From contig JALORP010000001.1 in the NCBI GenBank assembly GCA_025458865.1, forward strand, positions 1 through 64,000: 64,000 nucleotides of DNA, written 5' to 3'. The position numbers and the translations under genes were made by a program. This document shows, piece by piece, positions 1 to 9,591 of the stretch. The DNA is from Steroidobacteraceae bacterium. GTDB lineage: Bacteria > Pseudomonadota > Gammaproteobacteria > Steroidobacterales > Steroidobacteraceae. The notes beneath the pieces were generated by a model. That model worked only from the letters and a program-made list of their open reading frames with translations, did no database searches and was not told where the DNA came from. How positions within the stretch are numbered: position 1 is the first letter of the stretch; the number at the start of each line of letters is the position of its first letter.

Positions 1-1373
1 GCGTCGGGATGTACACGAGCCCGGTCTGCGCGTTGTAGGACATCGGCTGCCAGTTGTGCACGCCCATGGTGGACGGCCAGATCAGTGCCGGCCCGTCCTC
101 GTAGCGCGCGCCGGGCGCCTCGACCGGCCGGCCCGTCTCGAGGTCGACGCGCTCGGCCCAGGTGACCTTGCCGAACTTCTCCGCGGACAGGACCTTGCCG
201 GTCTCGCGGTCGATCACGTAGAAGAAGCCGTTCTTCGGCGCGTGCAGGATCACCGGCCGCGGCTTGCCGTCGACCGGGAGCGTCGCCAGCGTGATGTCCA
301 TCGCCGAGTTGTAGTCCCAGGTCTCGCCGGGCGTCGTCTGGTAGTGCCAGGCGTACTCGCCGGTATCGGCGTCGAGCGCGACGATCGAGCACAGGAACAG
401 GGTGTCGCCGCCGCCGGGGCTCCTGACCTTGCGGTTCCACGGCCCGCCATTGCCGGTGCCGATGTCCGCCGGGGCTCCTGACCTTGCGGTTCCACGGCCC
501 GCCGTTGCCGGTGCCGATGTAGACGCGGTTGAACTCGGGGTCGTAGGTCATGGCGTTCCAGGCCTGCCCGCCGCCGCCGAACTTCCACCACTCGCCGGTC
601 CAGGTCTTCGCCGCCATCTCCATCGCGGCGTTCTCGAAGCCGTCGGCCGGGTTGCCGGGCACGATCCAGAAGCGCCAGGCCTGCTCGCCGCTCTCGGCGT
701 CGTAGGCGGTGACATAGCCGCGGTTGGCGCCGAACTCGCTGCCGGCATTGCCGATGATGACCTTGCCGTTGAAGACGCGCGGCGGGCCGGTGATGGTCAG
801 CTCGTTGTCCGGCGCGACTGTCTGCGCGCTCCAGACCTCGCGGCCGCTCTTTGCATCGATGGCGAGCAGCCGGCCGTCGGTGGTGCCGACGTAGATCTTG
901 CCCTCCCAGTAGCCGATGCCGCGCGGCCCCCAGGTGATGCGCAGCTTGCGGCCGGCGTGCTTCGCGACCTCGGGGTCGTGGCGCCACAGCAGTCGGCCGC
1001 TCGCGGCCTCCACGGCGTGCACGATGCTCTGCCCGACGGTGAAGTAGACGATGCCGTCGACCGCGAGCGGTATCGTCGCACCATTCGTGATGCCCGGCAG
1101 GTCCAGCGACCACGCCAGCCCGAGTCGCGACACATTGGCGGCGCTGATCCCGGTGAGCGGGCTCGCGTGGCGCTCGCTGTACGTGCGGCCGAAGGCCGGC
1201 CAGTTCGCGCCATCGCGCTCGTCGGCGATGAGCAGGCTCGACCGAGCGACCGGTCGCGGCTCGGCGAGCGCCGTGCCGACGGCGATGGACGCGAGCGAGG
1301 CGAGGCAGGCGGCTGAAAGACCCGCGAAGCGGGCCGCGGGACGGGCGTCTCGCCGTCCGGGCGACTTGAACAT
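1..1373 (-). pseudogene. PQQ-dependent alcohol dehydrogenase, frameshifted, 3' end outside window
   Basis: Periplasmic quinoprotein dehydrogenase of the methanol/ethanol family. The N-terminus has a signal-peptide-like stretch (Arg-rich, then Ala/Leu-rich, ending ALA near residue 40). PQQ beta-propeller sequence follows, with W-docking-like repeats such as GRLLAIDAKSGREVW. After the break it continues in another frame with [18 protein letters not shown], a family signature, and runs off the window edge. The start at 1373 has a G-rich Shine-Dalgarno 6 nt upstream; an in-frame ATG at 1379 is an alternative. A 55-bp tandem duplication (411-520) shifts the frame by one base in the middle of the propeller; removing one copy restores an uninterrupted protein. 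The vicinal Cys-Cys pair common in this family is not visible at the expected place (GPRGIGYW instead). Either a recent pseudogene, a reversible mutation or an assembly error. Confidence 0.85.
411..520. repeat. 55-bp tandem duplication inside the PQQ dehydrogenase gene
   Basis: Copies at 411-465 and 466-520 match at 54 of 55 positions; the only difference is A449 against G504. The unit is not a multiple of three, so the duplication causes a frameshift. The flanking bases outside the two units do not match, so the boundaries are exact. One mismatch argues weakly against a simple assembly artefact. Confidence 0.95.
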
Positions 1374-1472
1374 GGACATCCCCCCAGGGCCGCAACGAGG
1401 CGACGCGCGCTGCCCCGGGAGGCCGCACGATGTCACGCCTGCAGGGGAGTGTAGCGCAGCGTCGGCGCCGGC

Positions 1473-2735
1473 TCAGCCGCGGGCGATCTCCGCGAGCGCC
1501 CGCGTGACCTGCCCGACCTCGTCCGAGGTCGTGTAGTGCGAAAGCCCCACGCGCACCAGCCCGCTGCCCCCGCGGAGTCCCAGCACGCCGGCGGCCTCGT
1601 AGGCGTAGAACGTGCCGGACCAGACGAAGATGTTGCGCGCGGCCAGCGATTCGGCGACCGCGCGCGAGTCGCGTCCCGGCAGGCGCAGCGAGAAGGTCGG
1701 CACGCGCTCGGCGAGCGCGTCGGGATCGGAGATGCCGAAGATCTCCATGCCCGGAATATCGCGGACCCCGTCGAGAAGGCGGCGCATGAGCCCCCGCTCG
1801 TGATCCGTCGCGGCGGCGAGGCCGGCCACGATCCGGTCGCGCAGCGGGGCGTCCGGGAGGGCGCCACCGAACTCGCTGCCGAGCCAGGCCATGTGCTCGA
1901 TCGCGCCGGTCGTCCCGGACTGGGCCTCGAAGGAAGGCGTGCCCGGCGCGAAACGCGTGGGCATGGCGTTGGAGGACGGGCGCAGTTTGAGCGGCTTGAG
2001 CCGGTCGCGCAGCTCGGGGCGGATGCGGAGCAGGCCTGCGTGCGGGCCGAAAAACTTGTACGCGGAGCACAGCAGCAGGTCGCAGCCGATTGCCTGGGCG
2101 TCCACGGGGATGTGCGGCGTGGACTGCACCGCGTCCACCACGGTCACCGCGCCCGCCGCGCGGCCTGCCGCGCAGATGCGGGCGACGTCGTTGACGGTGC
2201 CGAGCAGGTTGCTGGCGTGGTTGCAGGCGACGAGCTTCGTGCGCGGCCCGACGAGATCGCCCAGGGTGTCGTAGCGATAGCGGAAGCTCTCGCGGTCGAA
2301 CTCGAGCCATCGGACCGTCACCCCGCGCTCCTCGGCCATCGTCAGCCAGGGCCCGACGTTGGCGTCGTGGTCCATGCGCGTCAGCACGATCTCGTCGCCC
2401 GCCTGCCACTCGCGGGAGAGCATGTAGGCGAAGGAGAAGGCGAGCGAGGTCATGTTGAGGCCGAAGACGATCTCGTCGCGCGAGCCTGCGCCGAGCAGGG
2501 CCGCGGCGGCCTCGTGGGCCTCGACCATCAGGGCATCCGCGGCGAGCGAGGTGCGGAAGGCGCCGCCGTCGTTGGCACAGGCCTCCAGCATGGCCCTGCG
2601 GACCCTCTCGATGGCGCGCCCGGCGACCTGCGTCCCGGCCGGTGCATCCAGGTAAAGGCGCGGCACGCCCTCGTCGCGGATGGCGAGCGACGGGAATGCG
2701 GCCCGGACGGCGTCTTCGTTCCAGCGGCGGGTCAT
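1473..2735 (-). CDS. Cysteine desulfurase-like class V aminotransferase
   Basis: PLP-dependent fold-type I enzyme, 420 aa, of the SufS-like cysteine-desulfurase-like subfamily (compare TIGR01976); the true substrate is unknown. The PLP-binding lysine is K227 in CSAYKFFGPHAG, the cofactor aspartate is D201 in VDAVQS, and H123 in MDHDANVGPW is placed to stack on the PLP ring. The start overlaps the stop of the TetR gene by 4 bp (ATGA), so it is probably translated by coupling as the last gene of the adaptor-pump-regulator operon. No suf or isc genes are nearby, so a role in bulk Fe-S cluster assembly is unlikely. Family assignment is firm; its presence in an efflux operon is unusual. Confidence 0.85.
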   Translation of the reverse strand: MTRRWNEDAVRAAFPSLAIRDEGVPRLYLDAPAGTQVAGRAIERVRRAMLEACANDGGAFRTSLAADALMVEAHEAAAALLGAGSRDEIVFGLNMTSLAFSFAYMLSREWQAGDEIVLTRMDHDANVGPWLTMAEERGVTVRWLEFDRESFRYRYDTLGDLVGPRTKLVACNHASNLLGTVNDVARICAAGRAAGAVTVVDAVQSTPHIPVDAQAIGCDLLLCSAYKFFGPHAGLLRIRPELRDRLKPLKLRPSSNAMPTRFAPGTPSFEAQSGTTGAIEHMAWLGSEFGGALPDAPLRDRIVAGLAAATDHERGLMRRLLDGVRDIPGMEIFGISDPDALAERVPTFSLRLPGRDSRAVAESLAARNIFVWSGTFYAYEAAGVLGLRGGSGLVRVGLSHYTTSDEVGQVTRALAEIARG

Positions 2736-3373
2736 GGCTCGGCGGTCTCCCTGGAGTGTGGCGATGCCGGATCGGAGGCGAGCAGCTGTGGCAGCACCGC
2801 GGCGAGCGCGGCCGCGAGCAGCGCCGGGTCGAGATCAGGGTCCTTGACCGCCCGCATGGCGAGGCCGTCGAACAGGCACTGCAGCGCCAGGCCGCGAGCG
2901 CGGATGCCGGCGTCGTCGAGCGCCAGGCCGCGCGCGCGGGTGATCTGGCGCAACCACTCGCCGAGCGCCGCCGCGGCCGCGCGGTCGGAGTGCGCCATGG
3001 CCGCGCCGATCTGCGGGTCGCGCGTCGCCTGGGCGCCGATCTCGAGCAGCAGCGCCGGGTTGACCACGTCGGGGTCGCCGCGGCGCAGGCGCCCGAAGAA
3101 GTCCACGAACTTGCGTGCGATGTCCGGATCCTCGGCCAGCTTCGCGATGTTGTCGAGCTTGTCCCGAAGCTGGCGCTCGATGATGGCGAGGATGATCGCG
3201 TTCTTGCTCTCGAAATAGCGGTAGATGAGCCCGGCGCTCATGCCCGCGGCCTCCGCGATCGAGGCCATGCTGGCGGCGTGGAAGCCGTCGCGCACGAAGC
3301 ACGCCTGTGCGGCGTCGAGGATGCGTGCCCGCTGCTGTCCGGCGCGCGGCGTCGTGGCCGTGGTGGCGGTCAT
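2732..3373 (-). CDS. TetR/AcrR-family transcriptional regulator
   Basis: 213 aa. The N-terminal helix-turn-helix spans about residues 13-60 ([17 protein letters not shown] ... [20 protein letters not shown]), a classic TetR recognition helix. The rest is an alpha-helical ligand-binding domain with no specific signature. It lies between the RND pump gene, whose stop it overlaps by 4 bp at 3370-3373, and the aminotransferase gene, so it is co-transcribed with the pump it probably controls. Inferred role: ligand-released autorepressor acting at the palindrome 7708-7723 upstream of the adaptor gene. Being third in the operon rather than divergent is less common for pump repressors. Confidence 0.9.
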   Translation of the reverse strand: MTATTATTPRAGQQRARILDAAQACFVRDGFHAASMASIAEAAGMSAGLIYRYFESKNAIILAIIERQLRDKLDNIAKLAEDPDIARKFVDFFGRLRRGDPDVVNPALLLEIGAQATRDPQIGAAMAHSDRAAAAALGEWLRQITRARGLALDDAGIRARGLALQCLFDGLAMRAVKDPDLDPALLAAALAAVLPQLLASDPASPHSRETAEP

Positions 3374-6300
3374 GGCGTGCCGCTCCCGGCAGAGCCCCCG
3401 CGCCCGAGGCGGAACAGCCGCTGCACCACGACGAAGAACAACGGAATGAAGAAGATGCCCAGCAGCGTTCCGACGATCATGCCGCCGAGCACGCCGGTGC
3501 CGATGGCCCGCTGAGCGCCCGAGCCGGCGCCGCCCGCGATGGCGAGCGGCAGTACCCCGAAGCCGAAGGCGAGCGAGGTCATGAGGATCGGGCGCAGCCG
3601 GTCCCGTACGGCGGTCATGGTGGCCTCGATCAGCTCCATGCCCTTCTCGAGATTGGCCTTGGCGAACTCCACGATCAGGATGGCGTTCTTGCTGGTCAGG
3701 CCGACCGTCGTCAGCATCGCGACCTGGAAGTAGACGTCCCGCTCCATGCCGCGCAGGAAGCTCGCGAGCAGTGCGCCGAGGATGCCGAGCGGGGCGATGA
3801 GCAGCACCGCCGTGGGGACGGACCAGCTCTCGTAGAGCGCGGCCAGGCACAGGAACACGATCAGCAGCGAGAGCGCGTACAGCAGGGGGGTCTGCGCGCC
3901 CGCCTGGCGCTCCTGGTAGGACAGGCCTGTCCACTGGAGACCGAAGCCTGACGGCAGCCGCGCCACCAGGCGCTCGACCTCGGCCATCGCCTCGCCGGAG
4001 CTGATGCCCGGCACGGCCTCGCCGTTGATCTCCATCGCCGGCACGCCGTTGTAGCGCTCGAGCCGCGGCGAGCCGTAGTCCCACCAGGCGCGCGCGAAGG
4101 TCGGGAAGGGCACCATGTCGCCGTCGGCGTTGCGCACGGACCAGCGCGCGAAATCCTCCGGCACCATGCGGTAGGGCGCCTCGGCCTGCAGGTAGACGCG
4201 CTTGACCCGGCCCCGGTCGAGGAAGTCGTCTATGTAGCGGCCGCCCCAGGCGGTGGCGAGCGTCGAGTTGACCTCGTCCATGGAGAGCCGGTGAGCGGCG
4301 ACCTGCGCCGCATCCACCTGCACGCGCAACTGCGGCGTGTCCTGCAGCCCGTTGTGCCGGACGTTGGTCAGGAGCGGGCTCTCTCGCGCGGCTGCGAGGA
4401 GCTGGTCGCGCGCGGCCACGAGCGCCTCGTGGCCCTGCCCGCCGTTGTCCTTCAGGTAGAACACGAAGCCCGCGGCGCGGCCGAGCTCGGGCATCGGCGG
4501 CGGCGCGAAGGCGAAGGCGAAGGCGTCCTGGATCTTCGCCAGGGCGCCCATGGCGCGGCCGGCCACGGCCTCGGCCGAGAGCCCGGGCGCCTCGCGCTCG
4601 GCCCAGTCCCGCAGCTTGACGAAGACCATCGCCGTGTTCTGGCCGGAGCCGCCGAAGCCGAAGCCCTGCACCGCGAACACGGACTCGACCGCGTCCGGCT
4701 CCTGCTCGAGGAAGTACTGCTCGACGCGCTCGGTGGAGCGCCGGGTGCGTTCCTGCGTGGCGCCGACCGGCGCCAGGACCTGGGCGAACAGCGTGCCCTG
4801 GTCCTCGTCGGGCAGGAACGCGCTGGGCAGCCGCAGGAACAGCCAGACCATCGCCACGAGCAGCGCCGCGAAGATGGCGAGGAAGCGGGGCGCGCGGGCG
4901 AGCACGCCGCGCACCCCGCGGCGGTAACGCGCGCTGCCCGCGTCGAAGCCGCGGTTGAAGCCGCCGAAGAACCCGCCTTCGCGCCGGTGCGTCCCCGGCT
5001 TGAGCATCGTCGCGCACAGCGCCGGCGTGAGCACGATGGCGACCAGCACCGACAGCGCCATCGCGGCCACGATCGTGGCGGAGAACTGCCGGTAGATGAC
5101 GCCGGTCGCGCCGCCGAGGAAGGCCATCGGGACGAACACCGCGGACAGCACCAGGCCGATGCCGACCAGCGCGCCGGTGATCTGGTCCATGGACTTGCGC
5201 GTCGCCTCGCGCGGCGGCAGTCCCTCCTCGGTCATGATGCGCTCGACGTTCTCCACCACGACGATTGCGTCGTCCACGAGCAGGCCGATGGCCAGCACCA
5301 TGGCGAACATGGTCAGCATGTTCATGGAAAAGCCGAGCGCGGCGAGCACCCCGAAGGTGCCGAGGAGCACGACGGGAATGGCGATCGTCGGGATCAGGGT
5401 GGCCCTGAAGTTCTGCAGGAACAGGTACATCACCAGGAAGACGAGGACGATCGCCTCGGCCAGCGTCTGGATGACGCCCTGGATCGAGGCCCGCACGAAC
5501 GGCGTCGAGTCGAAGGGCCGCACGGCCACGAGCCCCTGCGGGAAGAAGGGCTCGAGCTGCCCGAGCGCCGCCTCCACGCCCTTGGCCGTCTGGAGCGCGT
5601 TGGCCCCGGTCGCGAGCGAGACCGCCACGCCCACCGCGGGCGCCCGGTTGTAGCGCGTCAGGAAGTCGTAGTTCTCGGACCCGATCTCGACGCGGGCGAC
5701 GTCGCCGAGCCTGAGGGCCGACCCGTCGACGTTGCCGCGCAGGATGATGTCCCGGAACTGCTCCGGCGTCTGCAGGCGCTCCTGCGAGGTGATGGTGGCG
5801 TTGATCTGCTGCCCGGGCACGGAGGGCGTGCCGCCGAGCTGGCCGATGGCGAGCTGGGCGTTCTGCGCGCGGATCGCCGCCGTCACGTCGGCCACGGAGA
5901 GGCGGTAGGCGTCGAGCTTGCCCGGGTCCAGCCAGATGCGCATCGCGTACTTGGAGCCGAACACCTGCAGGCTGCCGACGCCCTGCACGCGCGACAGCGG
6001 ATCCACGAGGTTGGTCGCCACGTAGTCGGCGATGTCCTCGCGCGTCATGCTGCCGTCGGAAGACACGAAGCCCACCATCAGCAGGAAGCCGCCCATGGTG
6101 GACTTGGAGACCACCACGCCCTGGCGCTGCACTTCCTGGGGCAGCAGGGGCATCGCGAGCTGCAGCTTGTTCTGCACCTGCACCTGGGCGATGTCCGGGT
6201 CGGTGCCGTTCTCGAAGGTCAGCGTCACGCCGGCGCGGCCGCTGGCCTCGCTGCTCGCGGACATGTAGATCAGCCCGTCGAGGCCCTTCATGTTCTGCTC

Positions 6301-6495
6301 GATGATCTGCGTCACCGAGTCCTCGACGACCTTGGCGGACGCGCCGGGGTAGGTGGCGCTGATCGAGACCGTCGGCGGCGCGATCGCCGGGTAGCGCTCG
6401 ATGGGCAGCTGCGACAGCGAAAGCGCGCCGGCCAGCATCACGATGATCGCGATGACCCAGGCGAAGACGGGGCGGTCGATGAAGAAGCGTGGCAT
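3370..6495 (-). CDS. RND multidrug efflux pump, inner-membrane subunit (HAE1/AcrB-MexB type)
   Basis: Proton-driven exporter of hydrophobic or amphiphilic compounds, 1041 aa, close to the usual AcrB length. It starts with [17 protein letters not shown], the standard first membrane helix of the HAE1 family. The paired aspartates of the proton relay are D408-D409 in [12 protein letters not shown], and the partner lysine is in [14 protein letters not shown] near residue 940. Two large periplasmic loops separate two blocks of six transmembrane helices. It follows the adaptor gene by 3 bp and overlaps the TetR gene by 4 bp. No TolC-like outer-membrane factor is in the window, so the channel must be supplied from elsewhere. 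Confidence 0.95.
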   Translation of the reverse strand: MPRFFIDRPVFAWVIAIIVMLAGALSLSQLPIERYPAIAPPTVSISATYPGASAKVVEDSVTQIIEQNMKGLDGLIYMSASSEASGRAGVTLTFENGTDPDIAQVQVQNKLQLAMPLLPQEVQRQGVVVSKSTMGGFLLMVGFVSSDGSMTREDIADYVATNLVDPLSRVQGVGSLQVFGSKYAMRIWLDPGKLDAYRLSVADVTAAIRAQNAQLAIGQLGGTPSVPGQQINATITSQERLQTPEQFRDIILRGNVDGSALRLGDVARVEIGSENYDFLTRYNRAPAVGVAVSLATGANALQTAKGVEAALGQLEPFFPQGLVAVRPFDSTPFVRASIQGVIQTLAEAIVLVFLVMYLFLQNFRATLIPTIAIPVVLLGTFGVLAALGFSMNMLTMFAMVLAIGLLVDDAIVVVENVERIMTEEGLPPREATRKSMDQITGALVGIGLVLSAVFVPMAFLGGATGVIYRQFSATIVAAMALSVLVAIVLTPALCATMLKPGTHRREGGFFGGFNRGFDAGSARYRRGVRGVLARAPRFLAIFAALLVAMVWLFLRLPSAFLPDEDQGTLFAQVLAPVGATQERTRRSTERVEQYFLEQEPDAVESVFAVQGFGFGGSGQNTAMVFVKLRDWAEREAPGLSAEAVAGRAMGALAKIQDAFAFAFAPPPMPELGRAAGFVFYLKDNGGQGHEALVAARDQLLAAARESPLLTNVRHNGLQDTPQLRVQVDAAQVAAHRLSMDEVNSTLATAWGGRYIDDFLDRGRVKRVYLQAEAPYRMVPEDFARWSVRNADGDMVPFPTFARAWWDYGSPRLERYNGVPAMEINGEAVPGISSGEAMAEVERLVARLPSGFGLQWTGLSYQERQAGAQTPLLYALSLLIVFLCLAALYESWSVPTAVLLIAPLGILGALLASFLRGMERDVYFQVAMLTTVGLTSKNAILIVEFAKANLEKGMELIEATMTAVRDRLRPILMTSLAFGFGVLPLAIAGGAGSGAQRAIGTGVLGGMIVGTLLGIFFIPLFFVVVQRLFRLGRGGSAGSGTP

Positions 6496-6498
6496 GGC

Positions 6499-7653
6499 TC
6501 AGGCCGGGTCCGGAGCGTGCGGCGCGAGCTGCACCGGCCGTTCCGTCGCCGTCACCTCCGCGCCCGGACGCACCTTCTGCAGGCCCTCGATGATGACGCG
6601 GTCGCCGGCGGCGAGGCCGTCCTCGACGAGCCACGCGTCGCCGATCGTGCGGCTGACGCTCACCTGCCTCAGCTCGACCTTGCCGTCGGCGCCGGCCAGC
6701 AGCACGGAAGTGCCCCCGCGGGGATCGCGCTGGACGGCCTGCTGCGGCACGAGAAGCGCGTCCTGGCGGATGCCGCCGCCGACGCGGGCCCGCACGTACA
6801 TGCCCGGCATCAGCAGCTGCCCCGGATTCGGCACCACCACGCGCAGGATGTAGCGCCCCGTGCCAGGGTCCACCGTGACCTCCGAAAACGCGAGGCGGCC
6901 CGGCTGCGGGTGCTCGCTCCCGTCCTCGAGCAGCAGCGTCACCGGCAGGCCGGAGGCGGCCTCGAGCCGCCCGGCCTCGATCGCCCGGCGCAGCTCGAGC
7001 AGCTCGCCGCTCGACTGCGCGAGGTCCACGAACAGCGGGTCGAGCTGCTGGACGCTGGCGAGCGCCTCGGACTGGTTGGCCGTGACCAAGGCGCCGCGCG
7101 TCACGGCCGAGCGGCCCACCTGCCCGGCGATGGGCGAGACGATGCGCGCGTGGCCGAGCACGACGGTCGCGGTGGCGAGCGCGGCCTGCGCGACCGCCAC
7201 GTCCGCCTCCGCCTCCCCGAGCGCGGCGATGACGTTGTCATGGTCCTGGGCGCCGACGAGCCCGTCCTTGACGAGCAAGGCGCTGCGCGCCGCGCGCTTC
7301 CCGGCGGCATCGAGTGTGGCCTTCGCCCGCGCGAGGGCCGCACGGGCGCGCTCGACGTCCGCGCGATAGGTCGCGTCATCGAGCTGGTAGAGCGGCTGGC
7401 CGGCCCTGACCGCGCCGCCTTCCTCGAACAGCACCTCCTTGACGATGCCCGTGACCTGCGGGCGGACCTCGGCGACGACCGAGGCGCGCGTGCGGCCGGG
7501 CAGCTCGCGGCTGACGGTGACCTGCTGCGGGGCCAGGGTGACCACCGTGACCGGAACCGGGCCGCCCGCGGGGCCGCCCGCCGTCCGCTCGCCGCAGGCC
7601 GACAGGCCCAGGAGGGCCGCTGGGATCAATAAAAACAAATAGTTAGGGCGCAT
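6499..7653 (-). CDS. RND efflux periplasmic adaptor lipoprotein (AcrA/MexA type)
   Basis: 384 aa membrane-fusion protein that bridges the RND pump and an outer-membrane channel. A lipoprotein signal is visible at the start (MRPNYLFLLIPAALLGLSAC, lipid-anchored Cys at residue 20), followed by the biotinyl-lipoyl-like half-motif (VRPQVTGIVKEVLFEEGGAVRAGQPLYQLDD split over positions about 65-95), an alpha-helical hairpin and beta-barrel domains. The frame is open further upstream to 7725, but that extension would run through the operator-like palindrome and lacks a signal peptide, so 7653 is preferred. First gene of the adaptor-pump-TetR-aminotransferase operon. Confidence 0.92.
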   Translation of the reverse strand: MRPNYLFLLIPAALLGLSACGERTAGGPAGGPVPVTVVTLAPQQVTVSRELPGRTRASVVAEVRPQVTGIVKEVLFEEGGAVRAGQPLYQLDDATYRADVERARAALARAKATLDAAGKRAARSALLVKDGLVGAQDHDNVIAALGEAEADVAVAQAALATATVVLGHARIVSPIAGQVGRSAVTRGALVTANQSEALASVQQLDPLFVDLAQSSGELLELRRAIEAGRLEAASGLPVTLLLEDGSEHPQPGRLAFSEVTVDPGTGRYILRVVVPNPGQLLMPGMYVRARVGGGIRQDALLVPQQAVQRDPRGGTSVLLAGADGKVELRQVSVSRTIGDAWLVEDGLAAGDRVIIEGLQKVRPGAEVTATERPVQLAPHAPDPA

Positions 7654-7706
7654 CTTCGGCTCGACGGAGGAAGGGCTGGCGATGTTGCCAGAATGGGAGA
7701 TGGCGA

Positions 7707-7735
7707 AGAATGAGCGCTCATTCATCCTTCGTCAA
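7707..7735 (-). promoter_or_regulatory. Promoter of the efflux operon
   Basis: On the minus strand a -35-like TTGACG (7735-7730) is followed, 17 bp later, by a weak -10-like CATTCT (7712-7707). This places a transcription start near 7700 and a leader of about 45 nt before the adaptor ATG at 7653. Weak -10, good -35 and ideal spacing; position relative to the palindrome supports it. Confidence 0.5.
7708..7723. promoter_or_regulatory. Probable TetR operator (16-bp perfect palindrome)
   Basis: GAATGAGCGCTCATTC is a perfect palindrome covering most of the spacer and the -10 of the likely efflux-operon promoter, a position where a TetR dimer would block RNA polymerase. It resembles the AT-arm palindromes bound by TetR/AcrR-family repressors. 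The regulator encoded in the same operon (2732-3373) is the natural candidate; binding itself is inferred. Confidence 0.65.
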
Positions 7736-7890
7736 TTTCGGCTTTCGAAGGGTCGCGAACGCGCATCGAGCATCGCGACTGGCTCGCAGCGATGTCATCG
7801 CCCCGACGCCGCGGGCGGGTGCGGGTGGGCACACGCCGAACCGAAGGACGGGCGCGGCGGCGAAGTCCGCGGACCGAAGGGCCGGTGCCG

Positions 7891-9435
7891 CTAGTGCCAG
7901 TATTCTTTCCGCAGCTCCCGCTTCAGCAGCTTGCCGTTCGGGTTGCGCGGCAGCTCGGCGCGGAACTCGATCCGCGACAGGCGCTGCTGCTTGCCGAGGC
8001 GTTCGTTCGCCCAGGCGCGCAGCGCCTCTGGCTCCAGCGACTCGTGGCCCGGGCGGCGGACCACGAGGCCGAGCGGCGTCTCGCCCCACTTCTCGTGCGG
8101 GATCCCGATCACGCCGCAGTCGAACACGGCCGGGTGGTCCTTGAGCACGGCCTCGATGTCGGCCGGGAAGATGTTCTGGCCGCCCGAGAGGATCATGTCC
8201 TTCTTGCGGTCCACGATGTAGAGGTAGCCGTCCTCGTCGAGCCGGCCGACGTCGCCGGTTCGAAGCCACGGCCGCCCCTGCCCGTCGTGCCACAGCGCCT
8301 CGGCGGTGGCGTCGGGCCGGTTGTGGTAGCCGCTCATCACGAAGCGCGACCAGCCGACGATCTCGCCGCTCTCGCCGACGGGCAGCTCGCGGCCCTCGTC
8401 GTCGATGATCTTCAGGTCCGTGCCCGGGATGGGCTTGCCGACCGAGGCCGTCTTCGCCTCGACGTCCTCGGGATCGAGCGTCGTGATGATGCCTTCGGTC
8501 AGGCCGTAGAGCTCGGTGAGCTCGCAGCCGAACTCCCGCGCCACGCGCCGCTTCAGGTCCACGTGCATCGGTGAACCGACCGTGCACATGTGCCTCATGG
8601 AAGACACGTCGTGGCGTCCGAAGCCAGGGTGCTCGATCGCCTTCTGGAAAGTGAGCGGCACCATCGCTACGTGGGTGCAGCGGTGGCGCTCGATCGTCGC
8701 GAGGAACTCCTCGGGGTCGAAGTGCTCCATTACGACGATGCTGCCGCCGGCGAGGAAACTGCAGAGCATCGCCAGCCAGCTGATGTTGGAAAAGAGCCCC
8801 ACGGGGCAGATGGCAACCGCATCCGAGCCGTAGCGCAGCGCGACGCCGCAGTCGTACGCCCACTCGAGGCGCCGCCGGTGGCTGTGCACGATGCCCTTCG
8901 GCAGCGCGGTGGTGCCGGAGCTGTAGATGATGATGCAGCGCGCGTCCGGGTCGGGCTCTACCGGGCAGCGCGTGGCCGGGGCCGCGTCGCGCCAGGCCGC
9001 GTAGTCGGCGAAGCCCTCGCCGCCGCCGACGCAGACGAACCCCCCTGCCGCGACGCCGGGCAGGCGCGCGCGCATCCCGGCGAGCCGGGCGCGCTGGGCC
9101 GGTGTCGCGATCACGGCGCGCACGCCGGCGTCGTCGAGCATGCGCTCGATGCCGTCGTCCGAGACGGAGAGATTGAGCGGCACGGCGCAGGCGCCGGCCT
9201 TCATCGTCCCGAACATGGCCTCGACCATCTCGAGGCTGTTGTTCATCAGGATGCCGACGGCGTCGCCGGGCTCGAGGCCGAGGCCGAGCAGGGCGTTCGC
9301 CACCTGCTCGGTGCGGGCGTCGAACTCGCCCCAGGTGAGCGTGACATCGCCGCAGGTGACCGCGGCCCGGCGGCGGCGCCAGCGGCCGTTCAGGCGCAGG
9401 ATGTCGGGGATCAGCGGCGAGGGGGCGGGAATCAC
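7891..9435 (-). CDS. AMP-dependent acyl-CoA synthetase/ligase
   Basis: Activates a carboxylic acid to an acyl-CoA through an acyl-adenylate, 514 aa. The adenylate signature IIIYSSGTTALPKG lies at residues 168-181; ELYGLTEG, the motif GYHNRPDAT, the hinge region RTGDVGRLDEDGYLYIVDRKKDMI and the C-terminal catalytic lysine in NPNGKLLKREL are all present. Substrate cannot be read from the sequence; neighbours suggest a short-chain or hydroxy acid released from PHB. The start is GTG at 9435, chosen because GGAGG lies 7 nt upstream; the ATG at 9442 is out of frame. One copy of the shared TACGTTAGTACTATT element lies 66 bp upstream (9501-9515). Confidence 0.9.
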   Translation of the reverse strand: MIPAPSPLIPDILRLNGRWRRRRAAVTCGDVTLTWGEFDARTEQVANALLGLGLEPGDAVGILMNNSLEMVEAMFGTMKAGACAVPLNLSVSDDGIERMLDDAGVRAVIATPAQRARLAGMRARLPGVAAGGFVCVGGGEGFADYAAWRDAAPATRCPVEPDPDARCIIIYSSGTTALPKGIVHSHRRRLEWAYDCGVALRYGSDAVAICPVGLFSNISWLAMLCSFLAGGSIVVMEHFDPEEFLATIERHRCTHVAMVPLTFQKAIEHPGFGRHDVSSMRHMCTVGSPMHVDLKRRVAREFGCELTELYGLTEGIITTLDPEDVEAKTASVGKPIPGTDLKIIDDEGRELPVGESGEIVGWSRFVMSGYHNRPDATAEALWHDGQGRPWLRTGDVGRLDEDGYLYIVDRKKDMILSGGQNIFPADIEAVLKDHPAVFDCGVIGIPHEKWGETPLGLVVRRPGHESLEPEALRAWANERLGKQQRLSRIEFRAELPRNPNGKLLKRELRKEYWH

Positions 9436-9500
9436 GATGCATCCTCCGTGCGATGCGCGGCCTGTCGCGACGGTAGGCGGCCCGGCCCCGCGCCGCGTCC

Positions 9501-9515
9501 TACGTTAGTACTATT
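9501..9515. promoter_or_regulatory. Shared upstream element, copy A (TACGTTAGTACTATT)
   Basis: Exact copy of a 15-bp element found twice more in the window (10335-10349, 16504-16518). It contains TAC-N4-GTA and the 8-bp palindrome TAGTACTA. It lies 66 bp upstream of the acyl-CoA synthetase start and is the only candidate site in that gap. Relative to that gene it is read in reverse orientation. Confidence 0.75.
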
Positions 9516-9591
9516 TCGCCTCGCGACCGACCACGCCCGCAATGCCTGAGCGCGGCGGGCGGGATGGCCGGACACCCGATGGAATTCGCCG

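Noticed and set aside
2732-6634. A 1300-codon open frame on the minus strand overlapping the RND pump and running into the TetR gene
   Set aside because: Its pump-region part is Arg/Ala/Gly-rich nonsense typical of the wrong frame in GC-rich DNA; only the final 213 codons, the TetR protein, are real.
4291-7632. An open frame of over 1100 codons on the plus strand
   Set aside because: Antisense to the pump and adaptor genes, His/Arg/Gly-rich, no domain; a by-product of codon bias.
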